From Helicobacter apodemus (lineage in GTDB: Bacteria; Campylobacterota; Campylobacteria; Campylobacterales; Helicobacteraceae), in the NCBI RefSeq assembly GCF_000765745.2, contig NZ_JRPC02000018.1, positions 1 through 48,132 of the forward strand: a DNA stretch of 48,132 nt, read 5' to 3'. A program made the position numbers and the translations under genes. The notes beneath the pieces were generated by a model that did not search any database, was not told the origin of the DNA, and saw only the letters and a list, made by a program, of their open reading frames with translations. Shown here in pieces: positions 28,486 through 37,456 of the stretch (the first letter of the stretch is position 1; the number at the start of each line of letters is the position of its first letter).

Positions 28486-29148
28486 ATGTTAGGTTTGGAT
28501 TGGGGTTTTATGGAAAATGCAATTCCACTTTTTACTAAGGCTTTATGGCTTACTTTGCATTTATCTTTTTGGGGTGTGATATTTTCTATTATTGTTGGGT
28601 TTTTTGTAGCTATTATTACTTATTATAAGGTTAGAGGTTTTTGTATGGTAGTTAAAGCTTATGTGGAGCTATCTCGCAATACCCCTTTGCTTATTCAATT
28701 ATTTTTCCTGTATTATGGGTTGCCACAAATTGGTTGGAAGCTTGATAGCTATATTTGTGCTTTAATAGGTGTAGTGTTTCTAGGTGGGAGTTATATGGCA
28801 GAATCCTTTCGTGCCGGATTAGAATCTGTAGGCAAGATTCAACTAGAGAGTGCTAGGAGTTTGGGCTTAAATGAAATGCAACTTATTTTTTATATTGTAT
28901 TGCCCCAAAGTCTTATGGTAAGTCTTCCTTATATTGGTGCTAATGCAATTTTTTTGCTAAAAGAAACTTCTGTGGTAAGTGCTATTGCTTTAGCCGATGT
29001 TTTCTATGTAACTAAAGATTTATTAGGGAGTTATTATAAAAGTAGCGAAACTTTATTATTGTTAGTTTTTTGTTATTTGGTTATCTTATTGCCATTATCT
29101 CTTTTATTTTATGTCTTAGAAAAGCATTATAAAAGGATTATAAATTAA
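28486..29148 (+). CDS. Polar amino acid ABC transporter permease 1
   Basis: A 220-residue HisM/GlnP-type inner-membrane subunit. It has about five transmembrane helices and the conserved EAA loop ESARSLGLNEMQLIFYIVLPQSL that contacts the ATPase. ELSRNTPLLIQLFFLYYGLP is a family signature. It is followed without gap by a second permease, an ATPase and a binding lipoprotein. That lipoprotein resembles the cysteine-binding CjaA, so cysteine or cystine is the likely cargo. Confidence 0.93.
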   Translation: MLGLDWGFMENAIPLFTKALWLTLHLSFWGVIFSIIVGFFVAIITYYKVRGFCMVVKAYVELSRNTPLLIQLFFLYYGLPQIGWKLDSYICALIGVVFLGGSYMAESFRAGLESVGKIQLESARSLGLNEMQLIFYIVLPQSLMVSLPYIGANAIFLLKETSVVSAIALADVFYVTKDLLGSYYKSSETLLLLVFCYLVILLPLSLLFYVLEKHYKRIIN

Positions 29149-29802
29149 ATGGAGATGTTTTTAGATTGGCAAATAATAAAAAGAATCTTAGAGGGTGTAG
29201 GGGTTACCTTTTTGATTGCTTTTATTTCCATCTTTTTTTCTTGTGTTTTTGGGTTTGTTTTGGGTTATTTGATGACTTTGCCCTCTAGGGTTTTGAGCTT
29301 TTTGTGTCGTTTTTATTTAGAAAGTATTCGTATTATCCCCATCCTTGCTTGGCTTTTTATTGTTTATTTTGGGTTTTCTTTTCTTTTTAACTTAAGTGCT
29401 ATAGAGGCTTGTATTATTGTTTTTAGTCTTTGGGGTATTGCAGAGATGGGGGATTTGGTGCGTGGAGCTATATCAAGCCTTCCTAAACACCAAAGTGAAA
29501 GCGGTAGAGCTTTAGGATTAAGTGAGATACAAATCCAAATTTTTATTATTGTTCCACAAGCTCTAAAAAGGCTTTTGCCTCCTCTAGTTAATCTTTTTAC
29601 GCGGATGATTAAAACGACTCCATTAGCTGCTTTAATTGGGGTGAGTGATATGCTAAAAGTTGGGCAACAGATTATTGAAGTGAATATTATTGATTATCCC
29701 CAGGCAAGTTTTTGGGTTTATGGTGGGATTTTCTTGTTGTATTTTCTACTTTGTTATCCTTTGTCTTTTGTTAGTCGTATTTTAGAAAGAAAATTTGCAT
29801 AA
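29149..29802 (+). CDS. Polar amino acid ABC transporter permease 2
   Basis: A 217-residue partner of the preceding permease. It has the same fold and an EAA loop ESGRALGLSEIQIQIFIIVPQAL, preceded by ESIRIIPILAWLFIVYFGFS. The two permeases form a heterodimeric channel. The start immediately follows the previous stop (TAAATG), and the next gene starts nine bases after its own stop with AAGGGGGGAGA as ribosome site. Confidence 0.92.
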   Translation: MEMFLDWQIIKRILEGVGVTFLIAFISIFFSCVFGFVLGYLMTLPSRVLSFLCRFYLESIRIIPILAWLFIVYFGFSFLFNLSAIEACIIVFSLWGIAEMGDLVRGAISSLPKHQSESGRALGLSEIQIQIFIIVPQALKRLLPPLVNLFTRMIKTTPLAALIGVSDMLKVGQQIIEVNIIDYPQASFWVYGGIFLLYFLLCYPLSFVSRILERKFA

Positions 29803-29811
29803 GGGGGGAGA

Positions 29812-30558
29812 ATGGCTCATCATTTAAGTAATGAAGTTTTATTAAACATTGAGAATTTAACCAAAAAATTTGGCGAGACTTTGATTTTAGATAATATTTC
29901 TTTAGAAATAAAAAAGGGTGAAGTATGTGCGATTTTGGGTCCAAGTGGTTGTGGAAAAAGCACATTTTTGCGTTGTATTAATGGATTAGAAAATATAAAT
30001 GGGGGAAAGATTTATTTTAAAGGAGAGGACATTACCTTAGTAGAATGGAGAAAAATTAGAGAAAAAATAGGTATGGTTTTTCAAAATTATGAGCTTTTTC
30101 CGCATTTAAATGTATTAGAAAATGTTATTTTAGCTCCCCTTAAGGTGCAAAAAAGGAGAAAAGAAACGGTGGTCTCTGAAGCATTGAAACTTTTAAAACG
30201 CGTTGGTTTAGAACAAAAACGAGACTTTTATCCGCGGACATTAAGTGGAGGACAAAAGCAAAGGGTGGCTATTGTTCGCTCTTTATGTATGAATCCTGAA
30301 ATAATGCTTTTTGATGAAGTAACAGCATCTTTAGATCCTGAAATGGTCAAAGAAGTTTTAGAGGTGATTAGAGAGTTAGCAAAAGAGGGTATGACGATGA
30401 TTTTAGTAACCCACGAGATGAAATTTGCTCAAAATGTTGCGGATAGGATTGTTTTCTTTGATAAGGGAAAGATAGAAGAAATAGCTTCGCCTAAGGAGTT
30501 TTTTACTAATCCAAAGAGTGAGAGAGTTAAGAGATTTTTAAATATTTTTGAATTTTGA
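29812..30558 (+). CDS. Amino acid ABC transporter ATP-binding protein
   Basis: A 248-residue GlnQ/HisP-type ATPase that powers uptake. Walker A is GPSGCGKST (about residues 43-51), the Q-loop is MVFQNYELFPHL, the signature is LSGGQKQRVA, Walker B is EIMLFDEVTASLDPE, and the switch His lies in LVTHEMKFA. The length is standard. The start is the ATG at 29812 (MAHHLSNEVLL); an internal start closer to the conserved core is possible. It is part of the four-gene transporter. Confidence 0.96.
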   Translation: MAHHLSNEVLLNIENLTKKFGETLILDNISLEIKKGEVCAILGPSGCGKSTFLRCINGLENINGGKIYFKGEDITLVEWRKIREKIGMVFQNYELFPHLNVLENVILAPLKVQKRRKETVVSEALKLLKRVGLEQKRDFYPRTLSGGQKQRVAIVRSLCMNPEIMLFDEVTASLDPEMVKEVLEVIRELAKEGMTMILVTHEMKFAQNVADRIVFFDKGKIEEIASPKEFFTNPKSERVKRFLNIFEF

Positions 30559-30593
30559 TAAGAAAAAATATAGAAGTAAGTGTATTTTTTGAA

Positions 30594-30599
30594 TATAAT
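30594..30599 (+). promoter_or_regulatory. Internal -10 box before the binding-lipoprotein gene
   Basis: TATAAT in the 77-base gap between the ATPase and lipoprotein genes, 37 bases before the ATG. It may give the extra transcription usual for binding proteins, which are needed in excess over the membrane parts. Confidence 0.45.
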
Positions 30600-30635
30600 T
30601 AGGGTGTAAGGAATCTAATACTTAAAGGAATAAAT

Positions 30636-31445
30636 ATGAAAAAAATAATTTTGCTTGTTAGTTTAATATTGGGTTTTTACCTCATAGGTTGCACTAATCA
30701 AGGAGAGAATACTTTAGAGGCACTTAGAAAGAAAGATGTTATTACCATTGGGGTTTTTAGCGATAAGCCTCCTTTTGGGTTTATTAATAAAAAGGGACAA
30801 AATGATGGCTTTGATGTTTTGATTGCTAAACAAATTGCTAAAGATTTGTTAGGGGATGAATCTAAAGTTAAATTTGAATTAGTTGAGGCTGCTAGTCGTG
30901 TAGAATTTCTAAAAAGCGGAAAAATCGATATTATTATGGCAAACTTCACAAAAACAAAAGAAAGAGAAGAAGTGGTTGATTTTGCTACTCCTTATATGAA
31001 AGTAGCTTTAGGCGTGGTATCTTTAGGAGGTGCTATTACTTCTATTGAGGATTTAAGAGGTAAAAAACTTATTGTGAATCAAGGAACAACTGCGGACTTT
31101 TATTTTAGTAAAAATCATCCTGAAATTGAGCTTTTAAAATTTGACCAAAACACAGAAGCTTTTTTGGCATTAAAAAATGCTAGAGGTGATGCTTTAGCTC
31201 ACGATAACTTATTAGTATTTGCGTGGACTAAAGAAAATCCTGAATTTGTAGTAGGGATTGAAAAGCTAGGTGAAGAGGATGTTATCGCTCCTGCAGTAAG
31301 AAAGGGTGATAAAGAATTATTGCAATGGTTGAATAAAGAAATAGAAACCTTAAATACTAATGGTTTTATGAAAGAAGCTTATGAAAAAATTTTAGCCCCC
31401 ATTTATGGAAGCGATAAAATAGATTCTGTGCTTTTTGTAAAATAA
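30636..31445 (+). CDS. CjaA-like cysteine-binding lipoprotein of ABC transporter
   Basis: A 269-residue solute-binding protein. A lipoprotein signal ends in the lipobox LIGC (Cys19), so the protein is membrane-anchored. The mature part is a family-3 binding protein (IGVFSDKPPFGFIN, VEAASRVEFLKSGKIDIIMANFT, NQGTTADFYF, ARGDALAHDN, VIAPAVRKGDKEL). These segments closely match what I recall of Campylobacter jejuni CjaA, a cysteine-binding protein, more than the glutamine or aspartate binders. Cysteine is therefore the best guess; glutamine-family annotation is the alternative. A strong hairpin follows the gene. Confidence 0.88.
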   Translation: MKKIILLVSLILGFYLIGCTNQGENTLEALRKKDVITIGVFSDKPPFGFINKKGQNDGFDVLIAKQIAKDLLGDESKVKFELVEAASRVEFLKSGKIDIIMANFTKTKEREEVVDFATPYMKVALGVVSLGGAITSIEDLRGKKLIVNQGTTADFYFSKNHPEIELLKFDQNTEAFLALKNARGDALAHDNLLVFAWTKENPEFVVGIEKLGEEDVIAPAVRKGDKELLQWLNKEIETLNTNGFMKEAYEKILAPIYGSDKIDSVLFVK

Positions 31446-31457
31446 AATAAGCATTTT

Positions 31458-31482
31458 CTCTTTCTACTTTATGTAGAAAGAG
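31458..31482 (+). terminator. Rho-independent-like terminator of the ABC operon
   Basis: CTCTTTCTAC (31458-31467) pairs with GTAGAAAGAG (31473-31482) across a five-base loop, followed by TTATTTAATTGT. It lies 12 bases after the lipoprotein stop and closes the long forward run that began at ppsA. Confidence 0.8.
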
Positions 31483-31828
31483 TTATTTAATTGTATTTAT
31501 AACAATGCAAATAATAAACTATTAGAAAGCTCCATATTGGAGTAATTGCTTTAAGTGATTATTCTTAAAATTATTTTAATACAAGGTGATATAAGAATTT
31601 TTCAATAATTGGAGAATAAATTGTTGCAGGAAATTACTAAATCTCATAATATTTTTGTATCCATTATGTAACATATTAAAAAGTATTCTAATGGTTATAC
31701 CTATTGATACACAAAAAAACAATTAATGTGGGATAAGACAACTATAGTCTATTTTAGATATAAACTTTATGATATTATCATTTAAGCGATATTTGGGATA
31801 TGTTAATAATAAAGAAGTTTTAGCGGGT
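31483..31828. other. Non-coding stretch between convergent units
   Basis: About 345 bp of very A/T-rich sequence. I see no gene, RNA or repeat. A 16-codon frame from TTG 31621 after GGAGAATAAA is the only translatable-looking item and is not credible by itself. Confidence 0.6.
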
Positions 31829-32473
31829 TTATCTAGGTTTATAGCTTATTTTACTTTTGCAAAGATGATTTAAAAAGCAATTTTGGCATTGTGGATTTAG
31901 GGATTTACAGGTATACCTACCAAAGAGAACCATAGCTTGATGGAGTGTGCTAAGATTATCCTTAAAGGCTTTTGTTAAATCTTCTTCTGTTTGTAAAGGT
32001 GTATTGGCTTTGCTTAATCCTAAACGATGAGAAACCCTAAAAACATGAGTATCTACAGCTATAAAATTAGCCTCTTTAGATTCAATTAAAACAACATTTG
32101 CAGTTTTTTGTCCAACACCCGATAAGCTTTTTAATGCTTCCCTATCTAAGGGTATTTCACCTTGAAAATTTTGATAAACTTCCTCTGCCATTGCTTTAAG
32201 ATTTTTGGCTTTATTGTTGAAAAATGAACAAGTTTTAATAAGTTCTTTTATTTCTTCTATATTAGCGTCTTTAAGTGAGAGAATATCGGGATATTTTTTA
32301 AAAAGTGCTGGAGTGATAAGATTGACGCGTTTATCTGTGCATTGAGCAGAGAGCATTACAGCAATGAGTAGCTCATAGTCATTGGTATAGTTTAATTCTG
32401 TTTTAGCGTTTTTATAATGTTGTAAAAAAAGTGATTTTATTTCTTGGGTTTGTTTTTTGGTGGCTTTTTGCAT
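31829..32473 (-). CDS. nth: Endonuclease III
   Basis: A 214-residue bifunctional DNA glycosylase/AP lyase that removes oxidised pyrimidines. The helix-hairpin-helix LSGVGQKTANVVL carries the catalytic Lys, and AVDTHVFRVSHRLGL the catalytic Asp. The C-terminal [4Fe-4S] motif CKSLNPQCQNCFLNHLC is intact (Cys-x6-Cys-x2-Cys-x5-Cys). It starts nine bases after the stop of the AsmA-like gene and is probably cotranscribed with it. Confidence 0.96.
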   Translation of the reverse strand: MQKATKKQTQEIKSLFLQHYKNAKTELNYTNDYELLIAVMLSAQCTDKRVNLITPALFKKYPDILSLKDANIEEIKELIKTCSFFNNKAKNLKAMAEEVYQNFQGEIPLDREALKSLSGVGQKTANVVLIESKEANFIAVDTHVFRVSHRLGLSKANTPLQTEEDLTKAFKDNLSTLHQAMVLFGRYTCKSLNPQCQNCFLNHLCKSKISYKPR

Positions 32474-32482
32474 AAATTTCCT

Positions 32483-35089
32483 TTATTTGATGGATTCATC
32501 TTTTGTTTTATTAAAAATTTCAAAAGGCGAAGAAATAACACGTTTTAAGACATTAAAAGGAGAGAGAAGAATATCTTGCGTAACTTGGGTTTGGATAATA
32601 GGGTTTTCTGAAGTCCCTTGTATTTTAAAATTTGTATAAATTTTGCCTTCTTTGCCTAGCAAGATGTAATTTACAAGCGGAATTTTGTTGATAATGTTGC
32701 TTAAAGATTTTACGGTAATAAGTTGTGCATAAAAATCAAGATTATTATTTTTTAAAGAAAGAATGCCTTTTCCTTTAATATCAATAGAGCTGCCATTGAG
32801 TTCAAGGGCTTGTATAGCAAGAAATTCCTCATTAAGACCAAATTGAATAGTTCCATTTTTTACATAATACCCATCTTGATTAAACCCTGGGTTTTTAAGG
32901 CTTAATAATGCAGGAATAGTATCAATAAAAGCCATAAGGTTTTGGAGAATATTTAATTCATTGATGGCAGTATTAGATAACTTTATCTCACCTATTAATA
33001 TTCCTTGAGAATTTGTGTTGGCATTTAAGAAAAATCTTCCTTGATGAAAAGTATTTTTTTTGATAAAAGTATTAACAAATTCATCCCCAAATTCTCTAGC
33101 ATCAATGGTATAAAAATCATTTTTTTTATACAAATCTGCCACGCCATTTTTATACCTCAAGACCCCCTTTATTTCATCATCTACTATTGAAAATGAAAAA
33201 TAATCACCTAAGAGTAGCTTATCTTTAAAAAGGATATTAGAGTTTTCTCCTTCAATAATTAATGGAATATCATTAAGGATATGATTAGAAAAATGTGTAG
33301 GGTCAATAAATAGAGCAATATTTTTAAGATTAAGATTTTTAGACTGCTTGGAGCTATGGAATTTAAAGGTATTATCAATGTTTTGAATCGTAAAACTTGT
33401 TGGATGATAATCTAAAAGTAAATGCAAAGAATTCCAAGGTTTATTGGTAGTTTTATCAAGTAAGAAAGGTTGGTTAGATTGGATTTTTAAATCCCCCTTG
33501 AAAGATTCAAAGTCTTGTGTGGAGATTTTAACTTTCCCACCTTGTAAATAATAATTCTGCAAAAATTTAGAAAAAGGGAGGAAGAAAACAATATCTTGAA
33601 AGTTAAAACTATAAGAATCGCTAAGTATGGCTTCAAAAGATAATGTTGGGAGCGAAAGAATAGTTTTATCTTTTTGCTTAAAATCTACATTAAAGGGGAG
33701 TTTTTGATTTTGTATAAACAATAATTCTGGTAATTTGTCAGATAATAAAAGAAAGTCAATTGTTAAATCTCCGCTTAAGTTTTTGCTATCTGTGTTGATA
33801 ATAAAGTTTGTATCAGTTTTTAAAAGATTTTCATATTGGGTGTTTTTTGTTTCTATATAAATAAGTTCATTATCAAGCTTGACTTGAATATCTTCAGAGG
33901 TTAAAGGCATAGCATTGATTAGAGTTTTTGCATTTTTGGCAGTAAAGAAGCCTTTTGTTTCTATATAATGTGTGATTAAGTCAATCCCTAAATAAAGATT
34001 GCTTTTGATTTTTGTCTCGGGTAGGGCAATAGGTAGAGAGATATTATAAGTTTGTAAAAGGCTTAAAATAGTTGAATCTAAAATGGTATCTGTGGCAATA
34101 TTAATTTGTAAAAAAGGATTTGTTGTGGGGTTTTTTAAGACAACTTGGCTACCATTTAGGGAGTGATTTTGGTAGTTAGGATTGCTAGGGTAGAATTCTA
34201 AAGCGTTGTTTTTAAAGATAATTTGAAGATTTTTGGCGTGAATGGGTGGGAGGTTAGGATGAAAAGTGATATGTGTATTGTTTGCTTCTAAGGAGACATA
34301 AAGATTTTTAAGCGAATCTTCTAAAAGATTTTTACTTTTCAAAGGAATGCTAACTAAAAAGTCGTGAATCTTTATATCGGTAGCAGAATAGTTATCAAAT
34401 ATCCAAGCATCTACAAGCGGATTTTGTATTTTAGGGAGAATAGGGCGTAAAAATTTAATATTTTCAAAAGTGGTGCTAGAGCCAGTAAGTAAGAGGTTAT
34501 TTAAAGTGCCATTGATTTGTAAATGAACGCTTGCTAGAGTGCTGTAGTTTTGGGACTCTAAGAAATCTAATTTTCCCACAAGACTTAAAGATTGCCTCCT
34601 TAAATTATATTTCCCACTTCCTTGATAGTAGATATTATAAGGCTTTAAATAGAGATCTTGAATTTCAATAAGGATTTTAGAAGATTCTTCATTAAGATTA
34701 AGTTTTACATAAACTTCAGGAAGGTTAATCGTAAAATTATTTCCGTCGTAGAATAAATTTGCTTGATAATCTTTAAAAAGTATTGTTTCAATACTAATTT
34801 CTTGAAAGTATTGTAAGATTAAATGAATATTTTTTGCATATTGGATTTGTTGTTTAATATCAAAAGTTTTATGATTTGTAGAATCCATACTCGTTAGATT
34901 AAGGGTTTGGAGTTGCACAATTAATTTTTTATCTAACTTTAGATACAATCCCTCAAGCTTTACTCCAGCAATTTCAAATTGATGAATTCTTATTCCATTA
35001 TAAAGAAAGGCATAGAGTGTTATGAGTATCCCAATAAAAAATGTAAAAAACAAAATTTTTTTTAATGTTCTTATTGATAGTTTTTTCAT
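32483..35089 (-). CDS. Large AsmA/YhdP-like membrane-anchored protein (DUF3971/AsmA-like C-terminal)
   Basis: An 868-residue protein with one N-terminal transmembrane anchor (ILFFTFFIGILITLYAFLY, about residues 12-30) and an otherwise periplasmic, beta-rich body. The C-terminal LSNTAINELNILQNLMAFID, LNGSSIDIKGKGILSLKNNNLDFY and IPLVNYILLGKEGKIYTNFKIQG resemble the AsmA-like family (YhdP, TamB). These form long hydrophobic grooves that carry phospholipids to the outer membrane. That role is inferred from family. The 5' end overlaps mltG head to head by 68 bases; no clear ribosome site precedes the ATG. Confidence 0.82.
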   Translation of the reverse strand: MKKLSIRTLKKILFFTFFIGILITLYAFLYNGIRIHQFEIAGVKLEGLYLKLDKKLIVQLQTLNLTSMDSTNHKTFDIKQQIQYAKNIHLILQYFQEISIETILFKDYQANLFYDGNNFTINLPEVYVKLNLNEESSKILIEIQDLYLKPYNIYYQGSGKYNLRRQSLSLVGKLDFLESQNYSTLASVHLQINGTLNNLLLTGSSTTFENIKFLRPILPKIQNPLVDAWIFDNYSATDIKIHDFLVSIPLKSKNLLEDSLKNLYVSLEANNTHITFHPNLPPIHAKNLQIIFKNNALEFYPSNPNYQNHSLNGSQVVLKNPTTNPFLQINIATDTILDSTILSLLQTYNISLPIALPETKIKSNLYLGIDLITHYIETKGFFTAKNAKTLINAMPLTSEDIQVKLDNELIYIETKNTQYENLLKTDTNFIINTDSKNLSGDLTIDFLLLSDKLPELLFIQNQKLPFNVDFKQKDKTILSLPTLSFEAILSDSYSFNFQDIVFFLPFSKFLQNYYLQGGKVKISTQDFESFKGDLKIQSNQPFLLDKTTNKPWNSLHLLLDYHPTSFTIQNIDNTFKFHSSKQSKNLNLKNIALFIDPTHFSNHILNDIPLIIEGENSNILFKDKLLLGDYFSFSIVDDEIKGVLRYKNGVADLYKKNDFYTIDAREFGDEFVNTFIKKNTFHQGRFFLNANTNSQGILIGEIKLSNTAINELNILQNLMAFIDTIPALLSLKNPGFNQDGYYVKNGTIQFGLNEEFLAIQALELNGSSIDIKGKGILSLKNNNLDFYAQLITVKSLSNIINKIPLVNYILLGKEGKIYTNFKIQGTSENPIIQTQVTQDILLSPFNVLKRVISSPFEIFNKTKDESIK

Positions 35090-35972
35090 TTTACTAATTG
35101 TCTTGTGTTTTTATTTGCAAATTCCAATGAGTTCTAGCAAAGTGGTTTATATTCCACAAGGAGGAACAAATGAAATTATAGCATATTTAAGAAAAAATAA
35201 TTTTGACTTAATAAAAGTTGATACATATATTTTACGATTCTTAGGACATATTCAAAGTGGTTGGTTAGATATTGGTAGGACACAATTAACTAAAGGGGAA
35301 TTTTTATATTTAATAACAAAATCAAAGGCAGTTTTAGAGGATATTACGCTTATTCCCGGAGAGACTTTGTATTTTTTTATCAAAGATTTAACACTTCAAT
35401 TAGGGCTTGATGAAGAAAAGTTGCATTTAGCCTATAAAGAATATGCACCTTATATTGATGGGGTTATTTTAGCAAATACTTATAAGATACCAAAGGGCAT
35501 TAGCGAAAAACACTTAATGTATTATCTTGTTAATACTTCTTTAAAAGAGCATCAAAAATGGGCAATAAGATTTCTAGGTGAATATGATGAGAAACAATGG
35601 TTTAGATATATAACACTTGCTTCTATTATCCAAAAAGAATCCGCTAACAATGAAGAAATGTCTTTGGTCTCCGCAGTTATCCATAATCGTTTAAGGTTGA
35701 AAATGCGTTTGCAGATGGATGGCACATTAAACTATGGTAAATATTCTCATACAAAAGTTACTCCTGAAATGATACGAAATGATACAACCTTTTATAATAC
35801 TTATCGCTATGATGGGATTCCACAAGCGCCTGTTGGAAGTGTGAGTTTTAAAGCAATTCAAGCTGCTATATTTCCTGCAAATGTCGATTATCTCTATTTT
35901 GTAAGAAATAAAAGTGGTGTGCATTCTTTTTCTAAGAGTTATCAAGAACATTTGCAACATTTTTCAAAATAA
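35022..35972 (+). CDS. mltG: Endolytic murein transglycosylase MltG
   Basis: A 316-residue inner-membrane lytic transglycosylase that cleaves nascent glycan strands and so sets their length. One transmembrane helix (SFFILLIVLCFYLQIPMS, about residues 20-37) is followed by a LysM-like region. The YceG catalytic domain has ASIIQKESANNEEM with the catalytic Glu, AVIHNRLRLKMRLQMDGT, YNTYRYDGIPQAPVGSVSFKAIQAA and DYLYFV. The start at 35022 is needed to include the membrane helix and has AAAGG 14 bases upstream. The first 68 bases are antisense to the start of the AsmA-like gene. Confidence 0.92.
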   Translation: MSIPIKNVKNKIFFNVLIDSFFILLIVLCFYLQIPMSSSKVVYIPQGGTNEIIAYLRKNNFDLIKVDTYILRFLGHIQSGWLDIGRTQLTKGEFLYLITKSKAVLEDITLIPGETLYFFIKDLTLQLGLDEEKLHLAYKEYAPYIDGVILANTYKIPKGISEKHLMYYLVNTSLKEHQKWAIRFLGEYDEKQWFRYITLASIIQKESANNEEMSLVSAVIHNRLRLKMRLQMDGTLNYGKYSHTKVTPEMIRNDTTFYNTYRYDGIPQAPVGSVSFKAIQAAIFPANVDYLYFVRNKSGVHSFSKSYQEHLQHFSK

Positions 35973-36013
35973 CAAAAAAATTTAAATAATAAGATTTATT
36001 TAAGGTAAAATGA

Positions 36014-36041
36014 TTGACAATACTAATACATAAAGTTAAAT
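36014..36041 (+). promoter_or_regulatory. Promoter for mdh-oor
   Basis: TTGACA (36014-36019), a 16-base spacer, and TTAAAT (36036-36041), about 63 bases before the mdh ATG. The boxes are reasonable, though single elements are weak evidence in A/T-rich DNA. Confidence 0.4.
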
Positions 36042-36104
36042 AAATCTTTGCTTTTTACAAAAAATTGCAAAATTTGTTTTGTCTTCTTAAGGATATATAA
36101 ATTT

Positions 36105-37046
36105 ATGGAACGAGTTAAAAAGGTCGGAATTATAGGTGCAGGTCATGTGGGTTCTACTTTAGCCTTTATTTTATCTGCCACAACCCCCTATGAAATTGTT
36201 TTGCAAGATAAGGATAAAGACAGGGCTAGAGGTATGCTTTTAGATATGTTTCAAGCTTCTTGCATAGGTGTCAATTTTACAAAATTAGGAGTCATTGCCT
36301 CCCCTAAGGATTTGCAAGGTTGTGATGTTATTGTAATAACAGCAGGTTCTCCAAGATTACCCGGAATGAGTAGGAGTGATTTGTTATTTGCTAATGCTAA
36401 AGTTGTTAGTGAGATTTCAAATCATATTAAAGAGAATGCACCAGAAGCCATTGTTGTGCTTGTAACAAACCCTCTTGATGCTATGGTTTATACCGCCTTA
36501 AGAGAAACAGGATTTAATCCAAGACAGATTTTAGGTATGGCTGGTGTGTTAGATAGTGCTAGAATGGCAAGTTTTATTTTTGATAAGATTCGTTGTGCTC
36601 AAGGACAAATTGTGGCTCCTGTTATGGGAGGACATGGTGATGATATGGTTCCCCTTCCTAGATTTTCTACAGTTAATGGTGTGCCACTTAGTGAATTGCT
36701 TAGTCAAGAAGAAATTGATGAAATTATTGAGAGGACTAAAAATGCAGGAGCTGAGATTGTATCTTGCTTAAAAAATGGTTCTGCTTATTTTGCACCTGCA
36801 AAAGCTACAGCAGAAGTGGTGCGAGCTATTATGAGTGATAGCCATAAAATTTTGCCTTGTGCTACCCTTTTGCAAGGGGAATATGGTTATACTAATGTAG
36901 TAGCTGGTGTGCCTGTAGAACTTGGTATTAATGGAGTTGAAAAGATTGTAGAGTTAAAACTTAATGAAGTAGAAAAAAAGCAATTTGATAAATCTATACA
37001 ATCTGTTTTAATTCTCATTAATGAATTAAATAAAAATTATTTTTGA
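36105..37046 (+). CDS. mdh: Malate dehydrogenase (LDH-like type)
   Basis: A 313-residue NAD-dependent oxidoreductase of the lactate/malate family. The Rossmann motif GIIGAGHVGSTLA is at residues 7-19. The substrate loop is GSPRLPGMSRSDL, where Arg residues bind malate or oxaloacetate. VTNPLDAMVY and the catalytic His region APVMGGHGDDMVPLPRFS are present. The start at 36105 is preferred to an upstream in-frame codon because AAGGA precedes it and the Rossmann fold starts right after. The oorDABC genes follow 88 bases later, linking both to the TCA cycle. Confidence 0.93.
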   Translation: MERVKKVGIIGAGHVGSTLAFILSATTPYEIVLQDKDKDRARGMLLDMFQASCIGVNFTKLGVIASPKDLQGCDVIVITAGSPRLPGMSRSDLLFANAKVVSEISNHIKENAPEAIVVLVTNPLDAMVYTALRETGFNPRQILGMAGVLDSARMASFIFDKIRCAQGQIVAPVMGGHGDDMVPLPRFSTVNGVPLSELLSQEEIDEIIERTKNAGAEIVSCLKNGSAYFAPAKATAEVVRAIMSDSHKILPCATLLQGEYGYTNVVAGVPVELGINGVEKIVELKLNEVEKKQFDKSIQSVLILINELNKNYF

Positions 37047-37134
37047 ATCTATTTTTGAGGAGGCACATAATTTAAAAATATCGGCTTGAAAATGGATTTT
37101 GGTTTTTAAATATTATAATTTAAGGAGTTACGAA

Positions 37135-37446
37135 ATGGGATTATTAAAGGCACCGGAAAATACTCCGGTTTGGGTTAATGAAAGTCGTTGTAAAGCTTGT
37201 GATTTATGTGTATCAGTATGTCCTAGTGGAACTTTGGGTATGCAATTAGACGAACATAAAGTTTTGGGAAAAATTGTTAAGGTTATTCATCCTGAAAGTT
37301 GTATTGGTTGTATGGATTGTGAGTTGCATTGTCCGGATTTTGCGATTGCTGTTGCGGATAAAAAAGAATTTAAATTCGCAAAACTAACAGAAGATTCTAA
37401 GCAAAGAGCAGAGGCAATTAGAGCTAATGGTTTTATGGTTCTATAA
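37135..37446 (+). CDS. oorD: 2-oxoglutarate:acceptor oxidoreductase subunit OorD
   Basis: A 103-residue ferredoxin-like delta subunit. Two [4Fe-4S] motifs are visible: CKACDLCVSVCPSG and CIGCMDCELHCPD. It transfers electrons from the catalytic OorB site to flavodoxin or another low-potential acceptor. The ATG at 37135 follows TAAGGAG; an upstream in-frame codon has no such signal. It is the first gene of the D-A-B-C order usual in Helicobacter and Campylobacter. Confidence 0.96.
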   Translation: MGLLKAPENTPVWVNESRCKACDLCVSVCPSGTLGMQLDEHKVLGKIVKVIHPESCIGCMDCELHCPDFAIAVADKKEFKFAKLTEDSKQRAEAIRANGFMVL

Positions 37447-37456
37447 GGAGTAATAA

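Noticed and set aside
36048-36104. Longer mdh start with 19 extra residues
   Set aside because: The extension is Cys/Phe-rich and lacks a ribosome site, while ATG 36105 has AAGGA and directly precedes the Rossmann motif.
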